NCBI RefSeq assembly: GCF_051014685.1
Contig: NC_135048.1
Coordinates: 30,465,043 to 30,529,042, forward strand
Direction of reading: 5' to 3'
Origin: Ptiloglossa arizonensis
Taxonomy: Eukaryota; Arthropoda; Insecta; Hymenoptera; Colletidae
DNA length: 64,000 nt
Under the pieces are notes generated by a model. That model searched no databases. It worked only from the letters and a program-made list of their open reading frames with translations, and was not told where the DNA came from. The translations under genes were made by a program, and so were the position numbers. Below, piece after piece: positions 1-12,029 of this stretch; position 1 is the first letter of the stretch; each line of letters begins with the position of its first letter.

Positions 1-1209
1 TATAACCTTGAAACACAAAGAAACACTTACCCTCTATAATAACCAAGCAGCAAGTAGTGCCTCGCATATTGATAATTCTACAGATTTTCGAACATTAAAC
101 GAGGTATCGCTCTACTCGCGACTAGCTCTTCCAAACCTCGATATACATCGAATTCCGAGCAACCACAGTTCCTTGATTCGTCCGTTGTATTTCAAGAAAA
201 AATTCCCCTCCCATACATCCCTTATAACCTACTGGACCAACTGTCCTGTCAAAGCAAATTCCACCGCGTCGATTAATCTCACCTCAGCGATGCAAACCGA
301 CCAAGAAGTCGAATTTGGCCGGGAAACGCGAAACAGCTCGTCGGTATAAGGTGTGGGACCCCCTGAGAGGAGATGGGGCCTTGAAAGGAACCGAGAAGTG
401 GAATCCTGGAAGAGCAAGAGAATCGCGCGCGACTTCAGGGATGCTTTCCGTGACACTCTCGATTCCATCGGGCTCTTCGTCCCGAAGGTGGCTGGCATTA
501 TTCGGTCGCGACGTTTCTCTCCTCAAGGCCAGCCCTCGCACAACCCCGTGGGGACCCGGAGGGGAAGTGTGGCCCGATGCACCACCTTAGGACGATGTGC
601 AGGTGCCCAAGATCCACACCGACTCTTCTTCTCTGGTGGCGCACTCGTACACGTACGGTTCTCGTGGATCCAGTAGGAGAGGAGGACGAGCGGCAACGCG
701 TCAAGGCTTTAATGGGATTCTATTTACGGGGTTCGTGCCCCGGCTAGGCAAACACTCGGTCCTCCACCTTCTCCCCCCCCCCCCCCCCTCCAGCAGCCTC
801 TTTCCCTCGTGTGTTCCGCCGCGTCTGCTTCTTGCCACCGCATCTTCTCATTCGCCCTGTCGCCCCCCCTTCTCCCTCCTACACCACCTTCCTTCCCACT
901 CCTATAGCGCGCGCCTCTTCACCGATGCGCGACCTGCCTATCCAGCGTGTTCCCTCTCTCCCGGCCTCTTTTGCGTTTTCGAGTTTGGAGGGTGCCACTT
1001 CGCGTCAGGGAGACCCTGGACCACCCGCAGACTTCTTCCATTCGTCTCGTCCCGCGCGTCGCCTAATTCCACGAGCGTGGCTGCGGCGAGCCGATCGTTG
1101 CCCTCGGAGTCCTAGAGGCCACGTTTCCGCCGCGTGGGGAACCGCCGTGAATTATCACTCTGCCGAAACGGGGGTCGAAGAGGATTGCCACGGAGACTTT
1201 GCGGGACGG
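1..1209. other. Unique GC-rich intergenic DNA
   Basis: No gene is recognised here. The sequence is CpG-rich with a run of 16 C at 773-788 and pyrimidine-rich DNA around it. Several overlapping frames stay open on both strands, for example 597-1115 and 811-1281, but they are dominated by Pro/Ser/Arg, overlap each other and resemble no known family. They are best explained by a scarcity of AT-rich stop codons. Confidence 0.6.
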
Positions 1210-1232
1210 GAGAATACCCACGTGGTATTCTC
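1210..1232. repeat. Short perfect hairpin next to tandem array
   Basis: GAGAATACC at 1210-1218 and GGTATTCTC at 1224-1232 are perfect reverse complements separated by the 5-base loop CACGT. It lies just upstream of the first unit of the ~153-bp array at 1249. No function can be assigned. Confidence 0.5.
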
Positions 1233-1248
1233 GGATGGTGGTGGAATC

Positions 1249-2100
1249 GATGTAATTTTTGCACGGAGTTTAGTTAATTAAAAATATGGGGGGTTGTGTG
1301 AATAATTTGCGCGGGAAAAGGGGGGCAAAGAAATTTGTCAGGGAAACTTATTTGCCTCGAAGTTACTCCTAAATTTTGCTTTTGGATGGAAGTGTAATTG
1401 ATGTAATTTTTGTACGGAGTTTAATCAATTAATAACATGGGGGGTTGTCGGAATAATTATTGCGGAAAAAAGGGGGCAATGAAATTCGCCAGGGAAACTT
1501 ATTTGCCCCGAAGTTGCTCCTAAATTTTGGTTTTGGATGGAAGTGTAATTGATGCAATTTTTATACGGAGTTTTCTTAATTAAAAATATGGGGGGCTGTG
1601 AGAATAATTATTGCGGAAAAGGGGGGGGGGGCAAAGAAATTTGTCAGGGAAACTTATTTGCCCCGAAGTTGCTCCTAAATTTTGGTTTCGGATGGAAGTG
1701 TAATTGATGTAATTTTTATACGGAGTTTTCTTAATTAAAAATATGGGGGGCTGTGTGAATAATTATCGTGGAAAAAGGGGTGGAGGCAAAGAGGTTCAAC
1801 AGGAAAACTGACTTGCCCCGAAATTATTCCCAAATTTTGTTTTCATTCGAGTAAAATCGATGTAATTTTTATACGGAGTTTACTTAATTAAAAACATGGG
1901 GGTTTGTGTGAATAATTACCGCGGAAAAGGGGGGAGAAGGCCAAGAAGTTCGTTAGGGAAACTTATTTGCCTCGAAGTTATTTCCAAATTTTGTTTTTGG
2001 ATGAAAATAAAATCGATGTAATTTTGACTTGAAGTTTATTAAATGAATATCATGGGGGGGGGGGGGCTATGTGAATAATTATCACAGCAGAAGGGGGATC
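1249..2100 (+). repeat. Tandem array, ~153-bp unit, about 6 copies
   Basis: Units begin at about 1249, 1400, 1551, 1706, 1859 and 2015, each with GATGTAATTTTTATACGGAG or a close variant, giving steps of 151-156 bp. Each unit continues with a TTAATTAAAAAYATGGGGGG segment, a GTGTGAATAATTAT segment, a G-rich run and AGGGAAACTTATTTGCC. Length differences come mostly from the homopolymeric G runs. The last copy is the most diverged. No coding potential is shared among the copies. Confidence 0.9.
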
Positions 2101-3650
2101 TAAGTAACTCGTCAACTCTCACAAATACTTCGAATAAAAATTCTATTACTTCACTTCTCATAATTTCTAAAGAAAGTTTCACCAACGATATAAACGGGCG
2201 ACGTCTCGTAGGGTCCAGAAAGACCCACGCGTGCGAAGACAAGAATTAGTCATCAACATGGAAAGATGTTCTACAACTAATCACCATCTAATTTTTTCCC
2301 TCGAAGAGTTTCCTAAAGATCACAATCTGATCCACACAGCACTCACAAAATAAAAAAAAAAACAATAAAAAATCGCCCTCCTTAACCGTGACACATACCA
2401 CGTCACACTCAGCTCCGAAGATTTCTAACCAATTCCCCTCAAATACATATCGATTGTCCCTTATGTCTTGTAACGTCCAAAACCCGTCGAATCAAAACAT
2501 ACAAGTCCTTCCATCCATCCAATCGCACAGTTATCCCAATTGGATTCGAGTCTTGTTCAGTATTCCGCACGCAGGAATTTTTCTTAACCCTTTGATTACA
2601 CCAGTTCGACGCTTGAACTCCAGCCTCAACAACACCTCACGAACAACCAAGATATTGTCAACGGCTACCAACTCGAACAGTCATGGTGTCCACTTAGCTC
2701 GTTGCGAACGACGACACAGTCTCTAGACCTTCGTAGACACCCATCGTACCCAAGACACACGATCCACCGTCTTCTCTTTTCGCTGCTCTTCGAATTCATC
2801 CACTCGCGTCGAAACCGGAGAAACGTGAACCAACCCACCTCGCACGGATCCAAACCTCTCCCCGCGTCTTGGTATTCTTGCACCCTCTCGTTGATCGCTC
2901 CGCAGCGTTGCTTCCTCAGCCAGCCGTATTGTTTCCTGTCGGAGTCATCCCCAAGGCGCCACCGTTAAAACGTTACTTCCGCGCGAACGAGCTCGCACAT
3001 TGCGAACGCCACTTAACCGCCGCGGCGTCTCGCGTCGCATAATAACGCCGGTGCACCGTTCCAACGACAGTGACGAACGAGACTCGACTCGACTCGCGTC
3101 GACGTCTGAAAATTGACTCCCAACGGTTCAAGCCCCGTTGTTCGAAACGTTCCTTTTCCAGGGGAACGACCGTGGCCGGCCAACCGCAAACCGCCGATCA
3201 CCGTTCGAATTTCGAGCCGCGATTTCGAAGCGACCCCGATTTTACCAGCTCCGTTCCAGGATTCGAGTAACGTAACATCCCGGGGGATGGATTCGGAACG
3301 TTTTCGGCGTACCGTGACGACGGAATTTCCGGTGGGATCTCGGTATCCAGGACCCGGGTCCCGTCGGGCCAACTTCGCAATTCTCAGTGTCGGAGGTTCG
3401 CGACGATTCCGGACCATTCGGAGAACGACAGACAGACTGAGTGAGCGAGAGAGTCCGAATCACGCGATTTTGACGTTCCGATCGTTACGATTTACGAAGT
3501 ATTTCGTTCAACATCGATCGAATTAGCGTTCGGGGAACGTTGTAACCGAGAGGAACGCGTGCAACGGAGCTGGGAATCGAATCGAGAGAGGAACGCTCCG
3601 AAAAGTATCGACGAAAGATTACTAGGGGATGATCGATCATATGCCCGAGA
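2101..3650. other. Unique intergenic DNA, GC-rich in its right half
   Basis: I see no recognisable gene. 2960-3560 is notably rich in CG dinucleotides and open in several frames on both strands at once (for example 3013-3417 minus and 3113-3526 plus), the signature of base composition rather than coding. It could hold an untranslated exon or regulatory island, but nothing in the sequence demonstrates this. Confidence 0.5.
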
Positions 3651-3651
3651 C

Positions 3652-5427
3652 TTTAAGCCACTTTCGCACTTAAACGATGGAGAAAGGGATTGTTGAAATT
3701 ACGAGATGGTAAGGGTGTGCATGTGATATGTTCAAGCTTTTCTTTCATGTGAACGAATTATCTTGAGGGTCGCTCATGTGGACAAAATTTAAGCCCTTTT
3801 CCTACTGAATGCGATGGGGAAAAGAAAGTATCGCGCGATAGTTGTTCGTATGTCGATACATTAAGTTATTCTTCTACGTGAATGGCCTAACCACAGTGAA
3901 AATATTTACGGGTGATAACTGCCTATATACCGAATATTTAAGCCACTCTTCCACTTGAATATTGTCACTGCGATCTGATTGATATTATTATGAACTGTCG
4001 AGTTTTTAAGTCGTTCTTCCACTTAAACGGTGTGAATGCATCGCGATCGACTTGTTCGTTCAATCTTTAAGTCGTTTTCTTACTTACAAGACACGTTGCT
4101 AAATAATTTTCTTCAGGTGGGAGAGTGGCTTAAACATACGACCTGCGGATGAATATAAAACGACAATGGTGTTGATTGTAATCTCTTAGAGTGGAAATTT
4201 TTTATATCTTGTTACTTAAGTGGGAGAAGGGCTTAAGTATTCGAATCTCGATCGACAACTTATTTAATCGTCCTCTTTAGATGGAAGTATGGTTTAAGTA
4301 TTTGACGCGCAGACTATCATCGAGTGACTATTTTTTATATCTCGTTATTCAGGTGAGAGAAGGGCTTAAATATTCCACTTTTAACCGATAACTTATTTAA
4401 TCGCCCTCTTTAGGTGGAAGTACGTCTTAAGTTTTCGGTACGCAGACTATCATCGAGTGACTATCTTTTATATCTCGTTATTCAGGTGGGAGAACGGCTT
4501 AAATATTCCACTTTCAACCGATAACTTATTTAATCGTCCTCTTTAGGTGGAAGTACGGCTTAAGCATTTGACGCGCAAACTATCTCGTTATTCAGGTGGG
4601 AGAAGGGCTTAAATATTCCACTTGCAACCGATAACTTATTTAATCGCCCTCTTTAGGTGGAAGTACGTCTTAAGCTTTTTAGTGCGCAGACTATTTTTTA
4701 TATCTCGTCACTCAGATGGGAGAAGAGCTTAAATATTCCACTTTCAACCGATAACTTATTAATCGCCCCCTTTAGGTGGAAGTGCGGTTTAAGTATTTGA
4801 CGCGCAGATTATCATCGAGTGACTATTTTTTACATCATGTCACTCAGGTAGGAGAAGAGCTTAAACATTCCATTTTCAACCAATAACTTATTTAATCGCT
4901 CCCTTTAGGTGGAAGTACGGCTTAAGCATTTGACACGCCGACTATCTCGTTATTCAGGTGGAAGAAGGGCTTAAGTATTCGACTCTCGATCGATAACTTA
5001 TTTAATCGCCCTCTTTAGGTGGAAGTATGGCTTAAGCATTTTAGGCGCAGACTATCATCGAGTGACTATTTTTCACATCTCGTCACTCAGATGAGAGAAG
5101 GGCTTAAATATTCCATTTTCAACCAATAACTCATTTAATCGCCCCCTTTAAGTGGAAGTACGGCTTAAGCATTTGACGTGCAGACTATCATCGAGTGACT
5201 ATTTTTTATATCTCGTCACTTAGGTAGGAGAAGAGCTTAAACTTTTGGTGCACAGACTATTTTTTATATCTCGTTATTCAGGTGGGAGAAGGGCTTAAAT
5301 ATTCCACTTTCAACCTATAACATATTTAATCAACTCCTTCAGTACGACATGAACATCCGACTTCTCTCGAGGGACAATACTTCCTTTCGAGTCAACTTCC
5401 TCGAGTGAAAGAACGGCTTTAATTGCC
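3652..5427. repeat. Bidirectional array of a ~24-bp motif
   Basis: A motif close to TTTAAGCCACTCTTCCACTT occurs at about 3652, 3731, 3788, 3860, 3937, 4004 and 4065. From 4111 onward the same motif appears reverse-complemented (TTCAGGTGGGAGAAGGGCTT) and continues in that orientation to about 5320, with a worn copy near 5402. Spacing is mostly 57-79 bp. In the right part two versions alternate, one with GGTGGGAGAAGGGCTTAAAT and one with GGTGGAAGTACGGCTTAAGC, making a dimer of roughly 135 bp. The orientation switch lies between 4090 and 4111. No coding frame runs through it. Confidence 0.85.
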
Positions 5428-6460
5428 GGCCACGGTATCGGCTAGGTTTCCACCGATAAATGGAGAACGATTAAAGAGCAAAACACGATAAATAAACAGC
5501 GAGTAGTACGGCGAGTAATTTTCGACGATCGCCCGAGGCGGTACGCGGTTCACGTTTCCTGGAGCCGCGTCCAAAACGAATCCGATACACGGGGAAATTT
5601 TAACGAACGTTGAAATCTGAACACGAACAACGGTCCAAGCTCCATCTTTTTCCTTGGGAGAAAATCTCCTTCCCTCGAAACGAACCGTAGTCCCTCGTAA
5701 AGATAAAGATCAACGATTAGGGGGGTCGCTGTTTCCCCGGTAACAATTTCCATGCATTTCCAGCAGCGGACAAAAAGCTAGATTATATTATTAAGGGTAG
5801 TGTTTGCCGATATACCGTACAGAAGCAATATCGATGCACCATGACCCGTTATCCGGGATACTGTATCGATATTGGACCACCGTTCGGAAGAAGGCAAACA
5901 AGAACTCCTTTTCGCTCTGTTCCACGTACCTACCTACTTGCAGAGACGAAATTTCCCTACGAATCTACCAGTGATTTCTGGCAGCTTTAAACCGGCTGGC
6001 TCGGTCCATTTTATGTTTGCAGGGCTCCACTTGCATTCCAGTTCGAAATTCACTGGTAGCAAGTCAAACACCGAACAATATAGTACGTCCTCTCGGTCAT
6101 TCCGCGTACCGCAGAAATGTCTATTATCCTTTCGAAATGACGATCGATAAAAAAAATACGTCGATAATCGGGCATATTTACTATATCGTCGTCATTGTTG
6201 CTCCCGACGTTATTGCTGTTACCATCGCGGTGGGCACAATCGGTCTTTTCACCGCTGAATCGATCATTGTAACACTGGTGTCAAACTTGTATGCGAACGC
6301 GAGTCCATCGAGTGTAACTTTGAAGATGGAAAAGAAAAGGCCTTTGAAAATAACGTCAACCGTTCGATAAATATACAAAATTTAACTTTACGATGTATTC
6401 CTCGCGATAATTGATTTGCAATATTTTAATATATTGGAAATTTTATTGTATCGCAAACTA
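5428..6460. other. Unique intergenic DNA
   Basis: No gene recognised. It contains the nested inverted repeat listed at 5827-5873. Short frames at 5872-6150 and 6017-6370 overlap in different frames and match nothing known to me. Confidence 0.5.
5827..5873. repeat. Nested inverted repeat (cruciform-like)
   Basis: AATATCGAT at 5827-5835 is the exact reverse complement of ATCGATATT at 5865-5873. Inside it a second small inverted repeat, CCCG then CGGG around a 5-base loop, sits near the centre. This could be a protein-binding palindrome or a chance structure. Confidence 0.4.
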
Positions 6461-6557
6461 TTGGGTTGTTCGGGAGGTCATTTCGTTTTTCTTTGGGTGA
6501 AAATGAAACACGATTTTTTTAGAGTGTATAAACATTTTATTAAATTATATATTCTCC
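6461..6557 (+). mobile_element. Mariner-like transposon end (solo, copy A)
   Basis: The segment starts TTGGGTTGTTCGGGAGGTCA directly after a TA dinucleotide (6459-6460), as expected for Tc1/mariner insertion, and continues through GAAAATGAAACACGAT and ATAAACATTTTATTAAATTA. Copy B at 27577 shares about 100 bp and is also preceded by TA. The start resembles mariner inverted terminal repeats known from insects. No transposase and no opposite inverted repeat were found nearby, so this is a truncated or solo end. The family assignment rests on the terminal motif and the TA site only. Confidence 0.55.
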
Positions 6558-8167
6558 AAATAACTCGATATACGTATTTGACATTTCTTTTTAAATTTCA
6601 TTTCATACGCTACGCGTAAAAATCGAAATCTCGTGAAATCGTCCGCGAGAAAAAAAGTCACTCGTATTTACCATAAACGTAGCCACTGGAATAATATTCT
6701 TACGCACGTTGGGGCACACTGAACGATCAGCACGAGAAAGGTTAATTTATTCCCATTCATTCGACATTTATCGATCTTTTATCACATCGTTCGCGAGATT
6801 AGGTAACTCGCCTTTGTACCGAACGCGTTTCACGTTCTTCGATACTACATTTTCGTCCTTTCAACGTACACGGATACGCTACGATAAAGACGTATCATTA
6901 TTATTATTATTATTATTACTCGAGTGAAACGTAGTGGAAACATCGCGTTTCGTACTCGACGAATACGCTTGTTACACGAGGGAAAGCATCGGTAAGGGTT
7001 CGCGTTCGCGGAATTCGCGGTTTCGAGCCCCGACGATGGAAATATTCAATTTTAATCCCGATCTCGGGAGCGTATTAAACGCGTCCGCCGCGATAAGACG
7101 GCTACGTCGCATTAGAGGAGTGACGTTCCGCGTGTTTCGCGGCGTCTCAAAGAAGCCGCCTCAGCCCGGAGCGATTCGCGTCGCGTCGCGTCGTCTCGCG
7201 TCGTCTTGCGTCGCCTCGCGAAATCTCCGGAGCGTCGCGGAGATATTCGAGCACCGTCGACTCAGAAATCGAAAAGAATGGATTCCCAGCCGGTCGCCCC
7301 CGGGGCCGAGGAATTTATTCGCGCGGATAAGTCCTCCTCACTCGATAAGGGTGCATTTTTGAAATTGTAATGGCCGTTCCGTGCCTTCCGGCTCCACGAT
7401 CGTCGAGAATAATTCGCTCCCTCCCGGAATCTCGTAGAATCGATTCCATTCTCTTTTTCGCGACATCGTCCCACCCAACGTTCCCTCGTTCCCCATGGAG
7501 GAATAGAAAACGACGCGATCTAGAGGGTGAGAATTGTAACTAATTCCACGAAATAACCGCCGGTGAATAGGCGATATTTTATCAAGCATTCGTCCGTCAC
7601 GGAAACGGTGGAGGCGATTAAGTAATTAATTACATTCGGTCGTCGTGGAGAATTAAATTAAGCCGAATGAAATTAAATATCTACCATCGAACCCATTGGT
7701 CACGGGCAGCCGTCTCGGAGACGGTCGGAACAGTTAGCACCATTCATCAGTGGAGTGTCAGATGGTCACGATATCGTTTATCGTTTCTTAATTGTTTTCG
7801 CTGGATAGTTACGAAATCCATTACGCGACGTTTCGAAGGTAATGAATCATACCTTTGGATAATTAATCGCTTGTCTTGGAAATAAATTAGTCTAATTTAT
7901 GGTACGTCTAGGTATCGATATACGGTACTACTACGCTGAAATAACTCGCGATTTAACTCGGATGGAAAAGGATTAAGACGATACGTTTTTAACGGAGTTT
8001 GTTTGATTTGTAGACTTGTGATGTGTATCGATAGAGTACGCAATTGAGAAGATTGCATTTAGGGTTTTATTCGTTAAAGGATTATTCACCGAGCGTGTAC
8101 GAAACACACGTATGTTTTTTTCGTGCCTTGAGTGGCCTCTAAGTGAAGACAATTCCCCAAAACTGTA
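6558..8167. other. Unique intergenic DNA with an ATT microsatellite
   Basis: No gene recognised. A short (ATT)n run lies at 6897-6919. 6980-7330 is CpG-rich and contains a run of GTCGCGTCGCGTCGTCTCGC-like short repeats near 7180-7215. Frames at 6934-7362 and on the opposite strand overlap and are Arg/Ser-rich, consistent with composition alone. Confidence 0.5.
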
Positions 8168-9545
8168 CATGTAATCTTCTCGCGGGCGTATTGTACATAG
8201 AGGTAACCTTTTCGTGCGCGTACTATAAATACGTGTAATTTTCTCCCGCGTGTTCTATGGATATATGTAATCTTCTCGCGCGTGTTCTATACATACGTGT
8301 AATATTCTCACGCGTGTACTATACATACAATCTTCTCACGCGCGTACAGTATATACACGACACCTACTTGTGCAAGTATTGTACGTACATGCAATCTTCT
8401 CGTGTGCGTACTGTACATATACGCGCTCTTCTCGTGCGCGTACTGTACGTACATGTAATTTTCTCGTGTGCGTACTGTACATACACGCACTCTTCTCGTG
8501 CGCGTACTATACACACAATCTTCTTCCATGTGTACAGTACATATACACAACTTTTTGTACTGTACGTATATGCAATCTTCTGGTACGCGTACTGTACATA
8601 CACACAACTTTTTGTACTGTACATATATGCAATCTTCTCGTACGTGTACTGTACATACACACAACTTTTTGTACTGTACATATATGCAATCTTCTCGTAC
8701 GTGTACTGTACATACACACAACTTTTTGTACTGTACATATATGCAATCTTCTCGTACGCGTACTGTACATACACGCAATCTTCTCGTACGCGAACTACAC
8801 ATACGTGCAATCTTCTCTTACACGCAAATATACATGCGTAATTTTTTCTCGAGCGTGATTACATACGCGCAATCTTCTCGTGGGCGTACTGTACATTCAC
8901 GCAATCTTCTCGAGTGCATACTGTACACACACGCAATCTTCTCGCGCGTGTACTATACACACAATCTTCTTCCATGCGTACAGTACATACACGCAACTTT
9001 TTGTAGTGTATATACATACAATCTCCTTCGTACAGTACATACACGCAACTTTGTACTGTACATACATGCAATCTTCTCGTACGCGTACTGTACACCCACG
9101 CAATCTTCTCTTGCACGCAATTATACACAGGCAATTTTCTTCTCGCACGTGATCACATACATGCAATCTTCTCGGGTGCGTACTGTACATACACGCAATC
9201 TTCTCAAGTGCATACAGTAGATACACGCAACTTTTTGTACTGTACATACATGCAATCTTCTCGTACGTGTACTCTACATACACGCAATCTTCTCTTGAAC
9301 GCAATTACACACAGCTAATTTTCTTCTCGCACGTGATTACACACACGCAATCTTCTCGTACGCGTACTGTACATACACGCAATCTTCTCGTACGTGAACT
9401 GTACATACACGCAATCTTCTCTCGCACACAATTACACACAGCTAATTTTCTTCTCCCACCTGATCACATACGCGCAATCTTCTCGTACGCGTACTGTACA
9501 TACGCGCAATCTTCCCGCGCGCGTACTGTACCTACACGCGCCACC
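8168..9545 (+). repeat. Minisatellite rich in GTACTGTAC palindromes
   Basis: The array is built from ~32-bp units of the form CGCAATCTTCTCGTACGCG plus TACTGTACATACA. Between about 8530 and 8770 a longer unit of roughly 58 bp is tandemly repeated, in which ACAACTTTTTGTACTGTAC alternates with the TTCTCGTACG segment. Edge units are more diverged. Both strands are open in several frames for 160-250 codons because stop codons are rare in the unit; the predicted peptides are pure Tyr/Thr/His/Cys-type repeats and are not credible proteins. Confidence 0.9.
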
Positions 9546-10057
9546 GAGAAACCCAAAGGGGTTAATGAATCCGAAAGGTCGCATCGAGTCGAACCACGGT
9601 CACCAAAAGAGTAAAACACCGCTCGAGGAGTGCCAGGCGGCGCTGAAAGTGCGCGCGGTGTCGAGACAGGAGCGGGAAGCGGGGGAAAAGCGCGCGAAAG
9701 AAATAAAGGGGCGGAACGAAGAAGCAGCTCGAGGGTTTCTTGTTTCGCTCGATCGCACGGCAGCCGAGTTACTCCTTTCTCACGGCGTCCAGACGACACA
9801 GAGAGAGAGAGACGAAGTTCCTCTCCGCCCATCGCGCGCTGACTGCCGGTGTGAACGCGGCCTTAACGCTGGAAACGCGCGGGACGCGTCTTTTCCTATT
9901 CTTTGCCCGGCCACGTTTAAATTAGAAATACCTTAGCGGCAGCTTGCTGCCGGCCGAGATGCTTCTCCGACGCCGCAGAAAACTCTGTTGCAAGAAAATC
10001 GCGCTGGAAACTCGACGCTGAAACCCGATCCCAGACGCTGAGTCCCGAGCCTGAATA
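9546..10057. other. Unique GC-rich DNA
   Basis: No gene recognised. The CpG-rich stretch 9545-9950 carries overlapping open frames on both strands and a short GA run near 9799-9812. Confidence 0.5.
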
Positions 10058-10059
10058 TA

Positions 10060-10910
10060 CAGGGTGTATCGGAGCGTGTGGCTGCAGCCGTTAGATCGAG
10101 GACGTAAAAACGATCGAGAAGCTTCACACAAACGCGTACCAAATTCGAGTCCAAATTGTAGTCATTTTTTGGTAACGCGGTGCTTATTTGTACACCGAGT
10201 TTTCGAAATTACCACCTGTCGAATACTAATCGTGTCTGTAATTGCAATTAAGTTTAAGCACACGTACGTTGGGTATGCCTCGACCTCGTTTCGATCGAGC
10301 TCTTCTGAACGTACATTAAAGGGAAGGTAACCTTTATTCTGCGATAAAATAAAGCAGAGAAGAATATTTTTATAAAATATGATCAAGTGGAAAAGAGAGA
10401 ATGGAATTTAAATACTGGTCGGATTTAAGTAAATTCTACCAAGTACAATTGACACGAAAGCTAGTTTTGTATCTCGATAAACGGAAACGTACATAATTTT
10501 CTCTCCCAAGAGCTACTTCCAAAGTTGTTTCGTCTCGAATACAAAATTTTATTTATATCTATTCAGAGAAATATAAGCAGCGATTACTTGCTTTACTTCT
10601 TCGATAAATCTGAGCCGTTACACAAAGTATTATCCGAAAAGTTTCTATACACTGTTGGTTTCTATACACTCGCCAAACCCGTAAACTCGAGCCTTAAAAG
10701 AACGCGCGATATTTCAACACGTTCGTGTAACAAAAAATGAAAGTTCGATCCGACGGACGAAATCCATTGAAAATCGGCGAGGCACGAAGACGGCTGTAAC
10801 TTGAGAACGAGGTGAAACGCGGCAAATATTTATATGAAATTTGTTCATTGTTTACGTGACCCCGATCCATCGCGGAAGTAACATACACCAGATGTGTACG
10901 GGACACCCTG
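10060..10910. mobile_element. Candidate non-autonomous DNA transposon with short inverted ends
   Basis: CAGGGTGT at 10060-10067 and ACACCCTG at 10903-10910 are perfect inverted repeats. Both are flanked outwardly by TA (10058-10059 and 10911-10912), the target duplication of the Tc1/mariner superfamily. The 851-bp interior holds no transposase; its frames are under 90 codons. CAGGGTGTCC-type ends are common on insect repeats. The inverted match is short, so chance pairing cannot be excluded from this window alone. Confidence 0.35.
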
Positions 10911-10912
10911 TA

Positions 10913-12029
10913 TTTCACGCTCGGTGCTCGTTCGCCCGGCTGAGAAATATCCGCGTCGTCGTTGATCCGTGGCGGGGATTCGACGCGAGCTTTTTTCGGG
11001 AGTTAGGTGAATCTCAGATCCGTGCTCAGGTTTGACGGCTCGTCTTTTCATCGGTACGTTCTCGAGAAAGCTCACGCCCGTGCGCACGAGAGATAGAAAG
11101 AGAGAGAAAGAGAGAGCAGATAAACGCGAGCGTCGAGCACCGTTTCGCGATACGCGAGGGAAGATAGATTGCCCCGCGCTCCGATGAACGTGGGAGCTTT
11201 TTTCGACGCTACTCGCGCGCATCGACGCGCGAGTAACTTACGAAGTGTCGTTTATTTTTTTCTTTCTTTTTTTTCCCCCCTTTTTTTTCACAGCGTTGTC
11301 GCGATTCAGGTGCCCCGGTTGCCGCGAGTGGAATACGCCATTTCGCGTAACGCGTCGAGCGTCGCACCGGAGCGGATTATTTCCTCTCGCGGAGGTACGC
11401 GGAGAGAGCTCGCTGCTCGAAATTGCATTTTTTTCCTCTCTTTATTCTCCCCTGTTCCTTTGTGACATCGTCGAGCAACCAGTTTCGGTGAATCAACGAA
11501 ACGGATCTTCTTTCGCTCTCGAGGCACGGTAACTGTTTTCACCCGTGATACGCGATATCACGGTAATCGTAGAATACTGAGAAATGAGACGTTCACCCCG
11601 TAGAACGCGTAAGAAACGATTTTAACGTACCAGGGTCACCGGAGAACCGTGATACACGCCACGAAACACGGTACGAATTGTTGCGACGTTCCAGTGTCTG
11701 ATTACGTCTAGGTCGATTCTACTTCGGAGTAAAAAAATTGGAATGTCGGAAATGTGTGTGTGTGTGAATTGTCTACGCTGAAAAAGTGATAAGAATCGAT
11801 AGTGGAAACACAGTAGGATTGTTTTAGCGTTGGCCGAAATTGGAAGCGATACTCCAGGGAGAGGGAAGATCGATTCTGGAAGGAACCGTGTATCGTGCAG
11901 GGTCAGACATTTTAGTCGGTCTTTGTAAGATTTACGAGTGACAGGAATTACTCGGCGGCGTCTATCGGTGATTTTATATTTATTCATGGTACACGTTCTC
12001 TGTAGCTCGCGACCGAGTTTTTTCACTCC
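10913..12029. other. Mostly unique intergenic DNA
   Basis: No gene recognised. It holds a purine tract near 11085-11120, a T/C homopolymer-rich segment near 11260-11290, and from about 11690 onward faint copies of the array that becomes clear after 12030. The minus-strand frame 11622-12071 overlaps this repeat edge and has no recognisable domain. Confidence 0.5.

Noticed and set aside
3121..3140. tRNA T-arm-like sequence CAACGGTTCAAGCCCCGTTG
   Set aside because: The loop is 8 bases rather than 7 when the stem pairs, and no acceptor, D or anticodon arm fits upstream.
8257..9220. Long open frames (up to 250 codons) on both strands at 8.2-9.3 kb
   Set aside because: They are translations of the GTACTGTAC minisatellite, are open in several frames at once, and code only for repeat peptides.
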